From positions 84,205 to 148,204 of the forward strand of contig NZ_AUJX01000007.1 of NCBI RefSeq assembly GCF_000424445.1: 64,000 nt of DNA, read 5' to 3'. Source of the stretch: Oribacterium sp. NK2B42 (lineage in GTDB: Bacteria; Bacillota; Clostridia; Lachnospirales; Lachnospiraceae). The notes under the pieces are model-generated. The model was given only the letters and a program-made list of their open reading frames with translations. It did no database searches and had not been told where the DNA came from. The position numbers and the translations under genes are program-made. Positions 8,869 to 17,779 of this stretch are shown here, in pieces (the stretch's first letter is position 1; each line of letters starts with the position of its first letter).

Positions 8869-9755
8869 AGAAAACCTTTAACATAATAAGAGCTGTCCTT
8901 GTGGTCATACTGCTTTGCTTTTTATTCCTGTCCGGCACAGCCTTTTATACTGTAAATCCCAATGAATACGGTGTTGTAACTCATCTCGGAAAGATCACAA
9001 AGGTAAGCACCGAAGCCGGTCTTTACACCAAGCTTCCTTTCCTGGAGAGCGTCCGTTACATCCCGAAGGACCTTCAGATTTACGATATCCAGCCTTCAGA
9101 TGTCATCACAAAGGACAAAAAGTCCATGATTGCGGATGACTTCATCTTATGGAAGGTCACAGATCCCGTAAAGTTCACCCAGACTCTCAATGCCTCCACC
9201 AGAGCAGCAGAGGATCGTGTCGGTGTAGCAGTTTACAATGCCACAAAGAACACAATTTCCTCAATGTCTCAGGACGAAGTCATTGCTGCAAGAGGCGAGC
9301 AGCTTACGAAGCTAATAACAGAGGATTCCAATTCCGACATCGGCGGCTACGGCATTACCATCACCGAGGCTAAGATAAAGGCACTCGACCTCCCCGATGA
9401 CAACAAGGAAGCCGTTTACGAGCGAATGATCTCCGAGCGCCAGAATATCGCTGCCTCCTACAAAGCACAGGGTGACAGCCAGGCCCAGAAGATCCGAAAC
9501 GACACCAACCGTCAGGTAACCATCATGGAAGCAGAGGCAAAGAAGCAGGCTGCCATCATCGAAGCAGAGGGTGAAGCAGAGTACATGAAAACCCTCGCCG
9601 AAGCCTACAACACCACTGAGAAGGCGGAATTCTACAACTACATCCGCTCCCTCGACGCCCTCAAGACTTCCCTCAAAGGTCGCGGCGATAAAACCATAAT
9701 CCTCGATAAAGATTCTGAACTCGCAAAAATCCTATACGGTACAGACCTTCGATAA
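8865..9755 (+). CDS. hflC: HflC-like SPFH protein (FtsH protease modulator)
   Basis: 296 residues, close to the usual length. An N-terminal membrane helix (about 8-27), the HflC-type VNPNEYGVVTHLGKI and ADDFILWKVTDPVKF, and the characteristic MISERQNIAASYKAQGDSQA stretch. It ends in a coiled coil and the LDKDSELAKILYG tail. It is the partner of HflK and expected to be co-made with it because the two genes overlap by 4 bases. GGAGAG inside the end of hflK serves as ribosome site. Confidence 0.92.
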   Translation: MKKTFNIIRAVLVVILLCFLFLSGTAFYTVNPNEYGVVTHLGKITKVSTEAGLYTKLPFLESVRYIPKDLQIYDIQPSDVITKDKKSMIADDFILWKVTDPVKFTQTLNASTRAAEDRVGVAVYNATKNTISSMSQDEVIAARGEQLTKLITEDSNSDIGGYGITITEAKIKALDLPDDNKEAVYERMISERQNIAASYKAQGDSQAQKIRNDTNRQVTIMEAEAKKQAAIIEAEGEAEYMKTLAEAYNTTEKAEFYNYIRSLDALKTSLKGRGDKTIILDKDSELAKILYGTDLR

Positions 9756-9803
9756 ACCGGGGCTAACCCGTATGGTCGAAATTCAGACCATAGGAGATTT
9801 CCG

Positions 9804-9840
9804 AAGCTCATGGTACACTATGTGCCATGAGCTTTTCTAA
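9804..9840 (+). terminator. Hairpin overlapping the helicase start codon
   Basis: AAGCTCATGG (9804-9813) and CCATGAGCTT (9825-9834) are exact complements around an 11-nt loop, then TTCT. It could end the hflKC transcript, but the right arm contains the ATG of the next gene (9827). Confidence 0.5.
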
Positions 9841-11650
9841 TGAACAAATTCAGGCAATCAATCACATAAACGGGCCCGCCATGGTGCTTGCGGGTCCCGG
9901 CTCCGGAAAAACCACAGTCATCACCCAAAGACTCCTGAACCTCTTATCCTTAGACATTCCCTCAGAAGACATTCTGGTGATCACCTTCACAAAGGATGCC
10001 GCTCAAGAAATGGAAACGAGATTCAATAAACTGGCAAAAGAGAAGGGCCGCGAAGGACACCGGATTACCTTCGGAACCTTCCATTCGGTATTTTTCTTTA
10101 TTCTGCGGCTCAGGTACAACCTGTCCTTCAAAAACATAATAAGCGACAGAACAAAGGTAATGATCCTTCGTGAACTCACCATGCAGGAGCACATTGACAG
10201 CTCCTATGACATGGATTTTTTCAGACTGCTTCTGTCCGAAATCTCCAAATTCAAATCCCTGGGGAAGAATACCTCAGGCTTCACCTCAAAACTCATTGAT
10301 ACGGACAAATTCCTCCGCATCATAGAGCAGTACCGACAGGAGCTCCGGACACAGCGGCTGGTAGATTTTGATGATATGCTGCTTTTATGCCACGAACTGT
10401 TTCTGAGGGAACCCGGGGAACTCAGAAAATGGCAGAAAAAATACCGCTTCATTCTCGTTGACGAGTTTCAGGACATCAGCCCCGTACAATATGAGATAGT
10501 TAAAATGCTGGCAGCTCCCGAAAACAACCTTTTCATAGTGGGGGACGACGACCAGTCCATCTACCGCTTCAGAGGCGCCGAGCCCTCCATCATGCTGGGC
10601 TTCGGTAAGGATTATCCCGACGCAAAACAGATCTTTCTCTCAAACAATTACCGTTCAAGACAGGAGATCGTAAATTTTGCGAAGAAAGTCATCATCCACA
10701 ATAAACAACGCTTTTCAAAAGATATCCGGGCGGTGAACGGATCCGGAGGAGTAACATTATGCTACAGGACAAAGGACCCTCTTAACGAATACCTGCAGGT
10801 ACTTGAAAATATTAAAAAGGAGCTTGGAACCGGAGTTCCGCCTGAAGAAATTGCAGTTCTCTTCAGAACAGAGCTTCTGGTGCATCCGCTATTGACCGAG
10901 CTTTCCAAGCTTCAGATTCCCTATACATTAAAAAACAAGGTTAAAAATATCTACGACAGCAGCACCGCCCTGGACATTATCTCCTATATAAAACTGTCCC
11001 TGAATATGGGCTCCCGGGCAGATTTTCTCAGGATAATGAATAAGCCGCTCCGCTATATCTCGAGAAAGGCCCTTGACCACCGGGACATGAGCTTTGACAA
11101 GCTGAAGCGGTATTACTCTTCATCCTCCGAAATGCTCTATAAGATTGACCTGCTCATGAGAGATCTTACGGCTATAAGGAGACTCCCTACGGTAGCGGCC
11201 ATTATCTATATCCGGAAAAAAATCGATTATGACCGGTTTATAGAGGATAATGCAAGAGAGAATCATATTAACCCCGAAAACGTAAGTGCTATAATGGATG
11301 AGATAGAAACTTCCTCCCGGCACATTTCCGACAAAAAAGAATGGCTTGATTTCGTTGAGAATTATGGGGAAGAGCTTGCGAAAAAGCAGGACGGATCCGA
11401 CAAGGGCATCCATCTCATGACCTTCCACGGCAGCAAAGGACTGGAGTTTGACGTCGTTCATCTGGTGGATATAAATGAGACCATTGTCCCCTACCGAAAG
11501 GCAGTTTCAAAAGAAGATATCGAGGAGGAGCGCCGCGGTTTTTATGTAGCCATCACCAGAGCGAGAAAAGAGCTTCACATTTATTTCACAGATCAAAGAT
11601 ATAGTAAAAACTGCAGTCCAAGCAGATTTCTGCTGGAAGCAATGAAATAA
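9827..11650 (+). CDS. UvrD/PcrA-type superfamily 1 ATP-dependent DNA helicase, short form
   Basis: 607 residues, shorter than PcrA/UvrD (about 720-750). Motifs seen: Q-motif (NEQIQAIN), Walker A (AGPGSGKTT), Ia (ITFTKDAAQEM), Walker B (ILVDEFQDISPVQ), III (GDDDQSIYRFRGAEP), IV (LSNNYRS), V (TFHGSKGLEFDVVHLVD) and VI (YVAITRARKELHIYF). It should be a 3'-5' helicase or translocase in repair or recombination. The protein stops soon after motif VI, so the PcrA C-terminal tail is missing. No ribosome site sits at a normal distance; the nearest AGGAG ends about 30 bases upstream, and the ATG is buried in a hairpin. No better start exists before the Q-motif. Confidence 0.9.
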   Translation: MSFSNEQIQAINHINGPAMVLAGPGSGKTTVITQRLLNLLSLDIPSEDILVITFTKDAAQEMETRFNKLAKEKGREGHRITFGTFHSVFFFILRLRYNLSFKNIISDRTKVMILRELTMQEHIDSSYDMDFFRLLLSEISKFKSLGKNTSGFTSKLIDTDKFLRIIEQYRQELRTQRLVDFDDMLLLCHELFLREPGELRKWQKKYRFILVDEFQDISPVQYEIVKMLAAPENNLFIVGDDDQSIYRFRGAEPSIMLGFGKDYPDAKQIFLSNNYRSRQEIVNFAKKVIIHNKQRFSKDIRAVNGSGGVTLCYRTKDPLNEYLQVLENIKKELGTGVPPEEIAVLFRTELLVHPLLTELSKLQIPYTLKNKVKNIYDSSTALDIISYIKLSLNMGSRADFLRIMNKPLRYISRKALDHRDMSFDKLKRYYSSSSEMLYKIDLLMRDLTAIRRLPTVAAIIYIRKKIDYDRFIEDNARENHINPENVSAIMDEIETSSRHISDKKEWLDFVENYGEELAKKQDGSDKGIHLMTFHGSKGLEFDVVHLVDINETIVPYRKAVSKEDIEEERRGFYVAITRARKELHIYFTDQRYSKNCSPSRFLLEAMK

Positions 11651-11687
11651 ACTTAAGTACGTTACAACATTATGTGTTCTGTACCTT

Positions 11688-11740
11688 AAATCAGGTTTCT
11701 GACATTTTTTAATCACAAAACCTGATAAACCTGATTTTAG
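11688..11740 (+). terminator. Inverted repeats after the helicase gene
   Basis: AAATCAGGTTT (11688-11698) pairs with AAACCTGATTT (11727-11737). A third copy, AAACCTGA at 11718-11725, offers an alternative pairing. The T-tract is short. Confidence 0.45.
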
Positions 11741-11809
11741 GTCTAACACATCAGATGGACATCAGCATGATAGATATAAAGGAAAAACTGATTTTTGGGA
11801 GGATTAGCT

Positions 11810-12481
11810 ATGGATCGTTTAAAAATACTTGTTGTAGATGATGAAGACAGAATGAGAAAGCTGCTTTCGGACTTTCTCAAAATAAAGGATTTTGAAGTAA
11901 TCGAAGCCGCTGATGGGGAGGAAGCCATCGATAAATTTTTCTCCATAAAGGATATAGCACTTATCATTCTTGACGTTATGATGCCGAAAATGAACGGCTG
12001 GGATGTACTTAAAACAGTGAGAGAACACAGCAAGGTTCCTGTGATAATGCTTACGGCCCGTTCTGAAGAGTCGGATGAGCTTAAAGGCTTTGAATACGGT
12101 GCGGATGAATACATCTCGAAACCCTTCTCGCCAAAGATACTTGTGGCCAGAGTCGAAGCAATACTGCGAAGATCCGGCATGAATCAGGACGATGTGATAG
12201 ATATAGGCGGCATAATCATTGACAAATCCGCCCACTCCGTAAAGATAGACGGCAAGGAGATTGAGCTTAGCTTCAAAGAATATGAACTCCTGGTTTATTT
12301 CATAGAAAACAAGGGCATAGCTCTTTCCAGAGAAAAAATCCTCAATAACGTATGGAACTACGACTATTTCGGAGATGCCAGAACCATCGATACTCATGTA
12401 AAGAAGCTCCGTGCCAAGATGGGAGATAAGGGCGACTACATTAAAACCGTGTGGGGCATGGGCTACAAGTTTGAGGCGTAA
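11810..12481 (+). CDS. OmpR/PhoB-family response regulator
   Basis: 223 residues. A receiver domain has the acidic pair DD at residues 10-11, phospho-acceptor Asp 55 in ILDVMMPKMNG, the T in MLTARSE and the lysine in YISKPFS. A winged-helix domain follows, with ELSFKEYELLVYF and RTIDTHVKKLRAKMG...IKTVWGMGYKF. It is a DNA-binding regulator phosphorylated by the kinase 125 bp downstream. The ATG at 11810 follows GGGAGG by 7 bases; a TTG 15 bases upstream would put the ribosome site inside the coding region. Targets are unknown. Confidence 0.95.
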   Translation: MDRLKILVVDDEDRMRKLLSDFLKIKDFEVIEAADGEEAIDKFFSIKDIALIILDVMMPKMNGWDVLKTVREHSKVPVIMLTARSEESDELKGFEYGADEYISKPFSPKILVARVEAILRRSGMNQDDVIDIGGIIIDKSAHSVKIDGKEIELSFKEYELLVYFIENKGIALSREKILNNVWNYDYFGDARTIDTHVKKLRAKMGDKGDYIKTVWGMGYKFEA

Positions 12482-12606
12482 TGAGTAAAATCAGTTCTCT
12501 CAAACAGACTATCACATCCGGAGCATCGATAATCCGTTATGAAATATCCGGAAAATGCTTTATGACAAGACTTAGGTTCTGAGAAAAACCCGGAATGGAG
12601 ATTTAG

Positions 12607-14169
12607 ATGAACAAAAACTCTATCCTGAAAAAAAGCATAAAATGGCGGTACACCTGCATTTTTATCTGCATTATCGCCGCTATACTGGCTGCCATTCTTT
12701 TGACCAACACCTTCCTTCTGGAAAGGCTTTATACCAAAGAGAAGATCACCACCCTTGAGACAGCCTATGAAAATCTGAACAATATGCTGAGCAGCAATAA
12801 CGATGACAACATTGCCTCAAAGCTTTTCCCCTCAGACTACGACAGTTCAGATCCCGAAACCGAAACAACCGCCACTAAATATCTCAAAGAGCTTTCTGAG
12901 ACTAACAATGTCAATGTTATCATCATGGACACAAAAACCGACCGGATATTCTCCACCTTCGGAGACCTTAATTTTCAGCTTCGGAAGCTTAATCAGTACA
13001 TTCTCGGAAACAGATCCGGCATTACGGCTGAAGTGGTCAGAAAATTCGACAACTATTCAATCGAAAGAAATGTTGATAACCTGTCAAAGAACACTTACCT
13101 TGAAAGCTGGGGGTATTTTTCCGATAATACCACCTGCTTCATCATGTCCATGCCGGTTTCAAGTTTAAAGGAATCCGTGGGATTTTTTAACCGCTTCCTG
13201 CTTTTTATCGGTATGATAGCCATGATCTTTGGCTCTGTCATAGTTTATTTCATGAGCCGCGAGATCACCAAACCCATAAATCAGCTGGCCCGGCTCAGTG
13301 AAAAGATTTCCGCTCAGGATTACAGCGCAAGGTATGAAGGTACGTCTCAGGATGAGATAGGCGTTCTGGGAAACTCTATGAACACCCTTTCCGAAAGTCT
13401 TCAGAAAACCATCGCGGAGCTGAAAACCGCCAATAATGAACTCCAGTCCGACGTAGAAAACAAGATAAAGTATGCCGAGCGTCAGCAAGAATTTGTTGCC
13501 AATGTCTCCCACGAGCTTAAAACCCCTATAGCTCTTATCCAGGGCTATGCGGAGGGGCTGAATGAAGGGCTGGCGGATGATCCCGAAACCAGAAGCTACT
13601 ATTGCGGAGTCATAGTGGATGAAGCAAAAAGGATGAATACTTTGGTTCATGAGCTTATGAGTCTCAGCTCGATCGAACAGGGTAAGGATCTTCCCGACTT
13701 TGCACTTTTTGATATCTCAAAGGTTGTAAACGGTGTCATTACCAAGTCAGAGATTCTTATAAAGCAGGCTTCGGCCCATGTAGAGGTAGACATTCCCGAC
13801 GGCACCATGGTGTGGGCAGACGAATTCAAGGTGGAGCAGATCATAACGAACTACCTGAACAATGCACTCCATCATCTGAAGGAGCCCAATAACATAAGCA
13901 TCTTCTCCGAAAAAGAACGGGACGGAACTCTGTCCATTCATGTATCAAATACAGGAAATCCCATTCCTGAAGAAGATCTGGCAAAAATCTGGGAGAAGTT
14001 TTTCAAGGTGGATAAAGCACATACCAGAAGCTACGGCGGAAGCGGACTGGGGCTAAGCATTGTAAAGGCCATAGTTGATGCCCACCACCAGAAGTGCGGA
14101 GCAAAGAACACCAGAACCGGAGTGGATTTCTGGTTTACACTGGAAAGAGAAGATAAGAGCAAACGCTGA
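12607..14169 (+). CDS. Membrane sensor histidine kinase
   Basis: 520 residues. The first membrane helix is near residues 15-38 and the second near 195-217, with a ~155-residue extracytoplasmic sensor between them. A HAMP domain (REITKPINQLARLSEKIS) follows. His 302 lies in FVANVSHELKTP. The ATPase part shows an N-box with the less usual NYLNNALHH, a G1 box VSNTGNPIPEEDL with Asn in place of the usual Asp, and a G2 box GGSGLGLSIVKAI. It phosphorylates the regulator upstream. GGAG lies 6 bases before the ATG. The signal sensed cannot be inferred. Confidence 0.95.
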   Translation: MNKNSILKKSIKWRYTCIFICIIAAILAAILLTNTFLLERLYTKEKITTLETAYENLNNMLSSNNDDNIASKLFPSDYDSSDPETETTATKYLKELSETNNVNVIIMDTKTDRIFSTFGDLNFQLRKLNQYILGNRSGITAEVVRKFDNYSIERNVDNLSKNTYLESWGYFSDNTTCFIMSMPVSSLKESVGFFNRFLLFIGMIAMIFGSVIVYFMSREITKPINQLARLSEKISAQDYSARYEGTSQDEIGVLGNSMNTLSESLQKTIAELKTANNELQSDVENKIKYAERQQEFVANVSHELKTPIALIQGYAEGLNEGLADDPETRSYYCGVIVDEAKRMNTLVHELMSLSSIEQGKDLPDFALFDISKVVNGVITKSEILIKQASAHVEVDIPDGTMVWADEFKVEQIITNYLNNALHHLKEPNNISIFSEKERDGTLSIHVSNTGNPIPEEDLAKIWEKFFKVDKAHTRSYGGSGLGLSIVKAIVDAHHQKCGAKNTRTGVDFWFTLEREDKSKR

Positions 14170-14215
14170 CAAGTTGTGGCAAATTTATATTTTTGAAATT
14201 TTGGAGGTAACACAA

Positions 14216-14446
14216 ATGATAAATCCCGCAGAAATGATGAAGATTGCAGGCATAATGAAGAAATTCCAGAGCAATCACCCAAAGGTAGTGGCATTTATGC
14301 AGCACACCTTCTCAAACAGCATTCCCGTAGGTTCGGTTATAGAATTAACCATCACAAAACCGGGACAGGACCCTGTGACTACCAACTTCAAGGTTCTGGA
14401 GGATGACGTGGAAATGGTTGAAACCTTAAAGAAGATGCACAAGTGA
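14216..14446 (+). CDS. Small conserved-looking cytosolic protein, 76 aa, unknown function
   Basis: 76 residues beginning MINPAEMMKIAGIMKKFQ, with GSVIELTITKPG in the middle and a C-terminal acidic/Lys helix. No membrane segment, signal or metal motif. GGAGGT (14203-14208) sits 7 bases before the ATG, which fixes the start; an earlier in-frame ATG lies inside the kinase gene. It falls between the kinase (46 bp) and the next membrane gene (4 bp), so it is probably co-transcribed and may belong to the pathway the kinase controls. I do not recognise the family. Confidence 0.8.
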   Translation: MINPAEMMKIAGIMKKFQSNHPKVVAFMQHTFSNSIPVGSVIELTITKPGQDPVTTNFKVLEDDVEMVETLKKMHK

Positions 14447-14450
14447 TACC

Positions 14451-15911
14451 ATGAACCTTTCCAATTTGTTAAAAGACCCTGTAGATATTCCTTTTCTCCT
14501 CGTATATGTTACGGGAGTTCTGGTCATGGTATACAGCGCCATGCAGTTTGTCCATGGCGCTATCTACAAAGAAAAAAAGGCTCTGATCCACGGAATAAAA
14601 ACCTTCCTTCTGGCTGTGCTGCTGCTGGCTCCCAGGCTTATTTACCAGAGAGTCAGAGTTGACGGATCCGATTATCTGAAGATTATAAAGACTTCAGTTA
14701 ATGCCACCGGCCTCATTAATGATTCTTCCGCCTCTTATGATGAGCAGCTCGAAGAACGGCAATTGGAGGCATTGGCAGAAAGGTTATCGGCAGCCGGATA
14801 TCGCACCGATATCTTAAACGGAAGCTTAAGCAGTAATTCCGAAACCGGGGTTCAAATGCTCAGTGCTGTAAAAGCCGCATCATCGGATTCTGATGATGCA
14901 GACATCATTCTGATTTCCGCATATCTCGATTCTTCCGATGCCGATGCCGTCTTTTTAGACACATCAAAAATAGCAATCCTTGAGTCGGCAGCAAAAAGGC
15001 TGTCTGCCATGGACACATCAGCAGAGATCCGTTTTCTCATATCCCGTGACCTATATAAGGGGCAGAATGCGGCAGAAGAGTATTTATCGAACCTTTCTTC
15101 CGACGAAAAGAACCGTATACTTTTTGAATTAAGCATTGACCTTAGGAAATCCGACGAATACCCGGGGTTCGAAGCAGCCACCGCTAACGGTAAAGCAACG
15201 CCCCTTTCCGAAGCTTTGATAAGCTCCATCAGAAAAATGACAGGGCAGAAGACCGAACTCAAAAGATCCACAGAAACAGAGTATATTGTTTACCATGTAA
15301 ATGATATTCCATCGGTTTTACTGATCCGTAATTTACCGGAAGACAGCAGTACAAAGAACGCTCCTCAAGTACCGGATGCTGAACAGCTTTCCGACACAGC
15401 CGCCATAATAGGAAATATACTTTCAGATGCCTGTTCAAAAAACAGCACAGCCTTTACAACTTCCATCAGATCTATAGATAAGAACAACATCGGTTCCGGC
15501 TCTTTCGTAAAGAAATCATACCCGAAATCCGTATCCGTGATGAAGATATCGGAGGAGCTGGGAGTAAAGCTGACAGAAACCGGAATGAAAGCTCAGGATG
15601 GTACAGATATCTACAGCGGAAACCTTTACCTTCTTACTTTTGATTCACCTTCAGAGGTTTTCCTTCATATTAATGATGAAGGCCTCAGAAGGATCACCGT
15701 AAACACAAAGGATCTTTCCCGATCAAAAGAGGAACTGACACAGATTTTAAAAAATCTTTTCGGCGAACCCGAAGAAAATGATGACGTCCTGATCTGGACA
15801 GACGAAGAGTACGGCTCAAAATATCATTTGTCTGAAACCGACTCATCAGACGCATTTGAAAACAGTGTATCTGAAGGATACACATTATATATAACCAAAA
15901 TCCACGATTAA
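14451..15911 (+). CDS. Two-helix membrane protein with a degenerate M28-peptidase-like domain
   Basis: 486 residues. Two N-terminal membrane helices (about 14-35 and 47-64) precede a domain whose order resembles M28 zinc aminopeptidases. IILISAYLDSSD (residues 152-163) lies where SAHxD is expected, LDTSKIAILESAAKRLS where DNASG-ALLE is, and AEIRFLISRDLYKGQNAAEEYL where the EE motif is. ELSIDLRKS stands at the NLDM site and TEYIVYHVNDIPSVLLI at the SDH...GIPsv site. Both His and the catalytic Glu pair are replaced, so it is probably not an active peptidase. An extra ~150-residue domain follows. GTG ATA CC is the junction with the 76-aa gene 4 bases upstream. The fold assignment is inference. 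Confidence 0.7.
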   Translation: MNLSNLLKDPVDIPFLLVYVTGVLVMVYSAMQFVHGAIYKEKKALIHGIKTFLLAVLLLAPRLIYQRVRVDGSDYLKIIKTSVNATGLINDSSASYDEQLEERQLEALAERLSAAGYRTDILNGSLSSNSETGVQMLSAVKAASSDSDDADIILISAYLDSSDADAVFLDTSKIAILESAAKRLSAMDTSAEIRFLISRDLYKGQNAAEEYLSNLSSDEKNRILFELSIDLRKSDEYPGFEAATANGKATPLSEALISSIRKMTGQKTELKRSTETEYIVYHVNDIPSVLLIRNLPEDSSTKNAPQVPDAEQLSDTAAIIGNILSDACSKNSTAFTTSIRSIDKNNIGSGSFVKKSYPKSVSVMKISEELGVKLTETGMKAQDGTDIYSGNLYLLTFDSPSEVFLHINDEGLRRITVNTKDLSRSKEELTQILKNLFGEPEENDDVLIWTDEEYGSKYHLSETDSSDAFENSVSEGYTLYITKIHD

Positions 15912-16004
15912 AATAGCGGGCAGCCACAGAAAGGATCCCTACGGATTCTCCTGAACCGCTTAAAACCGCATGGCTCACGCAATCAAAATCGCGGATAATA
16001 CCGA

Positions 16005-16050
16005 AAGCTCCGGAAACCACTTGCTATAGTGATCCCCGGAGCTTCTTTAA
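16005..16050 (+). terminator. Terminator after the M28-like gene
   Basis: AAGCTCCGG (16005-16013) pairs with CCGGAGCTT (16036-16044), followed by CTTTAAAATTT, between two convergent genes. Confidence 0.5.
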
Positions 16051-16054
16051 AATT

Positions 16055-16591
16055 TCACTTTTTCATGTCTGTTAAAAGTCCCGTCGGTGAAGATGACAGG
16101 ATAACGCAAAAGCCTTCTTCAGTAGCTGCTATAGCCTGAGCACTCAGACTTAGATTTTCCAAAGTGGTATCTATAATTCCGATTTTTTCTGTTGAAGCAG
16201 ATGCCGTTTTCTGTTCACTCGCAGCCGCTTTTTTTGCATTTGACGCTTCAATCGTGTCAGCCGCATTGATAACCGGTATTGTAACCTTTCCGGACTCAGA
16301 TGTTGAAACTGTCGATATGCTTTGTGCTGTGACAGTATTCGCGGTCTGAACATTAACAGCCGCAGAAATGATCGGTGTTGCAGCCTTATTTAAGTTAACT
16401 TCATCCCCGGGCTCAACAGCGGTGGTTACAGAAGATTTATTCTGATTGTTTGATGTTGTATATTGAGATGCAGAAGAGGGCAATGATGAAACCGTCACCA
16501 CATTGTCAGCCAACGCCGGTGTTGCCGGGCTCAATGTCATAACCCCGCACATCATCGCTGATGCCAGAACCCTGTTCCATATTTTATTCAT
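16055..16591 (-). CDS. Small exported Ser/Thr/Ala-rich protein, unknown function
   Basis: 178 residues. A signal peptide is clear (MNKIWNRVLASAMMCGVMTL..., with likely cleavage after ALA near residue 28). The mature part is rich in Ser, Thr, Ala and Val, with Asn/Gln patches, no cysteine cluster and no recognisable domain. One Cys lies near the C-terminus (EGFCVILSS). The C-terminal stretch IIDTTLENLSLSAQAIAATEEGFCVILSS looks more ordered than the rest. It is transcribed opposite to the preceding gene. GGGGTTAGAG upstream is a modest ribosome site. It may be an envelope or adhesin-like peptide, but there is no direct evidence. Confidence 0.75.
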   Translation of the reverse strand: MNKIWNRVLASAMMCGVMTLSPATPALADNVVTVSSLPSSASQYTTSNNQNKSSVTTAVEPGDEVNLNKAATPIISAAVNVQTANTVTAQSISTVSTSESGKVTIPVINAADTIEASNAKKAAASEQKTASASTEKIGIIDTTLENLSLSAQAIAATEEGFCVILSSSPTGLLTDMKK

Positions 16592-16847
16592 AACTCTAAC
16601 CCCTTACTTTCGGGATACAGGCCATTATCAAAGCTCAAATGACCGGGCACTAAGTTTATGGTAAGCCAGATTCGTGCACCAATCCCTGAATTCATTATAA
16701 TCCAAAAGCTCCTTGCAAAATGTTACATTTATTCTACGTTTTTCAATCAAAACAGGTATGGGGATAATCCTGCCTTACATAAATCCACCGGGGACGGTTT
16801 TCTTCGATGAGAACAGTCCCCGGAGAAATTTCCATGAAAACAAAGAA
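16592..16847. other. Intergenic region between two - strand exported-protein genes
   Basis: No gene seen. On the - strand a TATAAT-like box lies near 16696-16701 with a weak -35. The right part contains the CCGGGGAC repeat described separately. Confidence 0.4.
16788..16823. repeat. CCGGGGAC...GTCCCCGG hairpin repeat
   Basis: CCGGGGAC (16788-16795) and GTCCCCGG (16816-16823) are exact complements, with GGTTTTC/GAGAAC extending the stem. The 15-mer at 16788-16802 recurs exactly, inverted, at 45645-45659. Confidence 0.65.
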
Positions 16848-16890
16848 CCCATATCAATGACCTCTATACAATCATTGATATGGGCTCTAT
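16848..16890. terminator. Bidirectional terminator
   Basis: CCCATATCAATGA (16848-16860) pairs perfectly with TCATTGATATGGG (16872-16884). CTCTATTTTT follows on the + strand and TTCTTTGTTTTC on the - strand. It ends the 16915-17331 gene. Confidence 0.75.
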
Positions 16891-16914
16891 TTTTAAATCA
16901 GTTTTGTATTCAGA

Positions 16915-17331
16915 TTAGTGAGTTGCCTCGTAAGCTGCATTAGCAAGAGCTGCTGCATCAGCTGAAGAAAGAACAGGTGCTAAAACTACCTGACTACCTG
17001 CTAACGTTTCCTTTGCAAGCTCAATAGTAGCGTTAGCCTGAGCTGCTGCTGCCTTGGAATTTGCAATTCTTGATGTATGTGTGTTAGGAGCAAGCTTGAT
17101 TCCGTCTGCTGCTGTAAGAGCTGCATAAACTGCATCCTTTCCACCATTTGCCTCTACAAAAGCATTCCATAAAGCTTCACGCTTTGTGTTAGCATCATTA
17201 GCAGCAAGAGCTGATCCTGAATAAGGATTAAGGTTGCGCACGTGTGATGATGATGCAAGTGCAGGTACAGCCATAGAAGCTGCGATAACGCCTGCCATAA
17301 CAACAGTCAACATTTTCTTAGAAGTTTTCAT
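16915..17331 (-). CDS. Small exported Ala-rich protein, unknown function
   Basis: 138 residues with a textbook signal peptide (MKTSKKMLTVVMAGVIAASM..., cleavage after VPALA near residue 26). The mature part is mostly Ala, Asn, Lys and Thr and predicted helical. It contains two related helices (TKREALWNAFVEANGGKDAVYAAL and NSKAAAAQANATIELAKETLAG), has no Cys and no known motif. AAAGAGG precedes the ATG by 9 bases. A TATAAT promoter box lies 60 bp upstream and a strong terminator follows, so it is a single-gene unit and possibly abundant. Family not recognised. Confidence 0.8.
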   Translation of the reverse strand: MKTSKKMLTVVMAGVIAASMAVPALASSSHVRNLNPYSGSALAANDANTKREALWNAFVEANGGKDAVYAALTAADGIKLAPNTHTSRIANSKAAAAQANATIELAKETLAGSQVVLAPVLSSADAAALANAAYEATH

Positions 17332-17390
17332 CTCAATATACCTCTTTTAATCTTTGTTATCATTTTTAGTGATACATAATTTCTTTGCCT

Positions 17391-17418
17391 ATTATACAGC
17401 AAAAAATTAAGATTTCCA
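17391..17418 (-). promoter_or_regulatory. Promoter of the 16915-17331 gene
   Basis: On the - strand: TGGAAA (17418-17413), a 16-bp spacer and a perfect TATAAT (17396-17391). Confidence 0.5.
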
Positions 17419-17779
17419 TAATTTTTTCAATATTTTTACAAAAAGCGTACAAAGTCAGTACTAACAGTACCAACTCGGTAATAGTGCGGCTTAACTGTTA
17501 CCGAAATTATGATTCGATACCCTTAGACGGTGATCTACTTTGACCCGTTAAGATATCGCCGGAGGAAGGGGAGATGCTACGGGATATGTTATAATGATGG
17601 AAGATTATGCTAATATATGCGTAGAAGCAAACGAGCTGCCGGTTTAAGTAAATAAACTGGTGATTAAAAACGTATAACTGTGTGAAGCATATGAGGCTGC
17701 TTATCACTAAAGCTTTAAACCGGGAAATTTGTTTTTTATACTAAAACCCGGAATATAGAAGATATATGGGAGGTTCAAG
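17419..17779. other. Intergenic region between divergent genes
   Basis: About 360 bp without a convincing gene. It includes a CGGTAA...TTACCG inverted repeat near 17476-17505. GGGAGG before 17780 is the ribosome site of the next gene. Confidence 0.4.
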
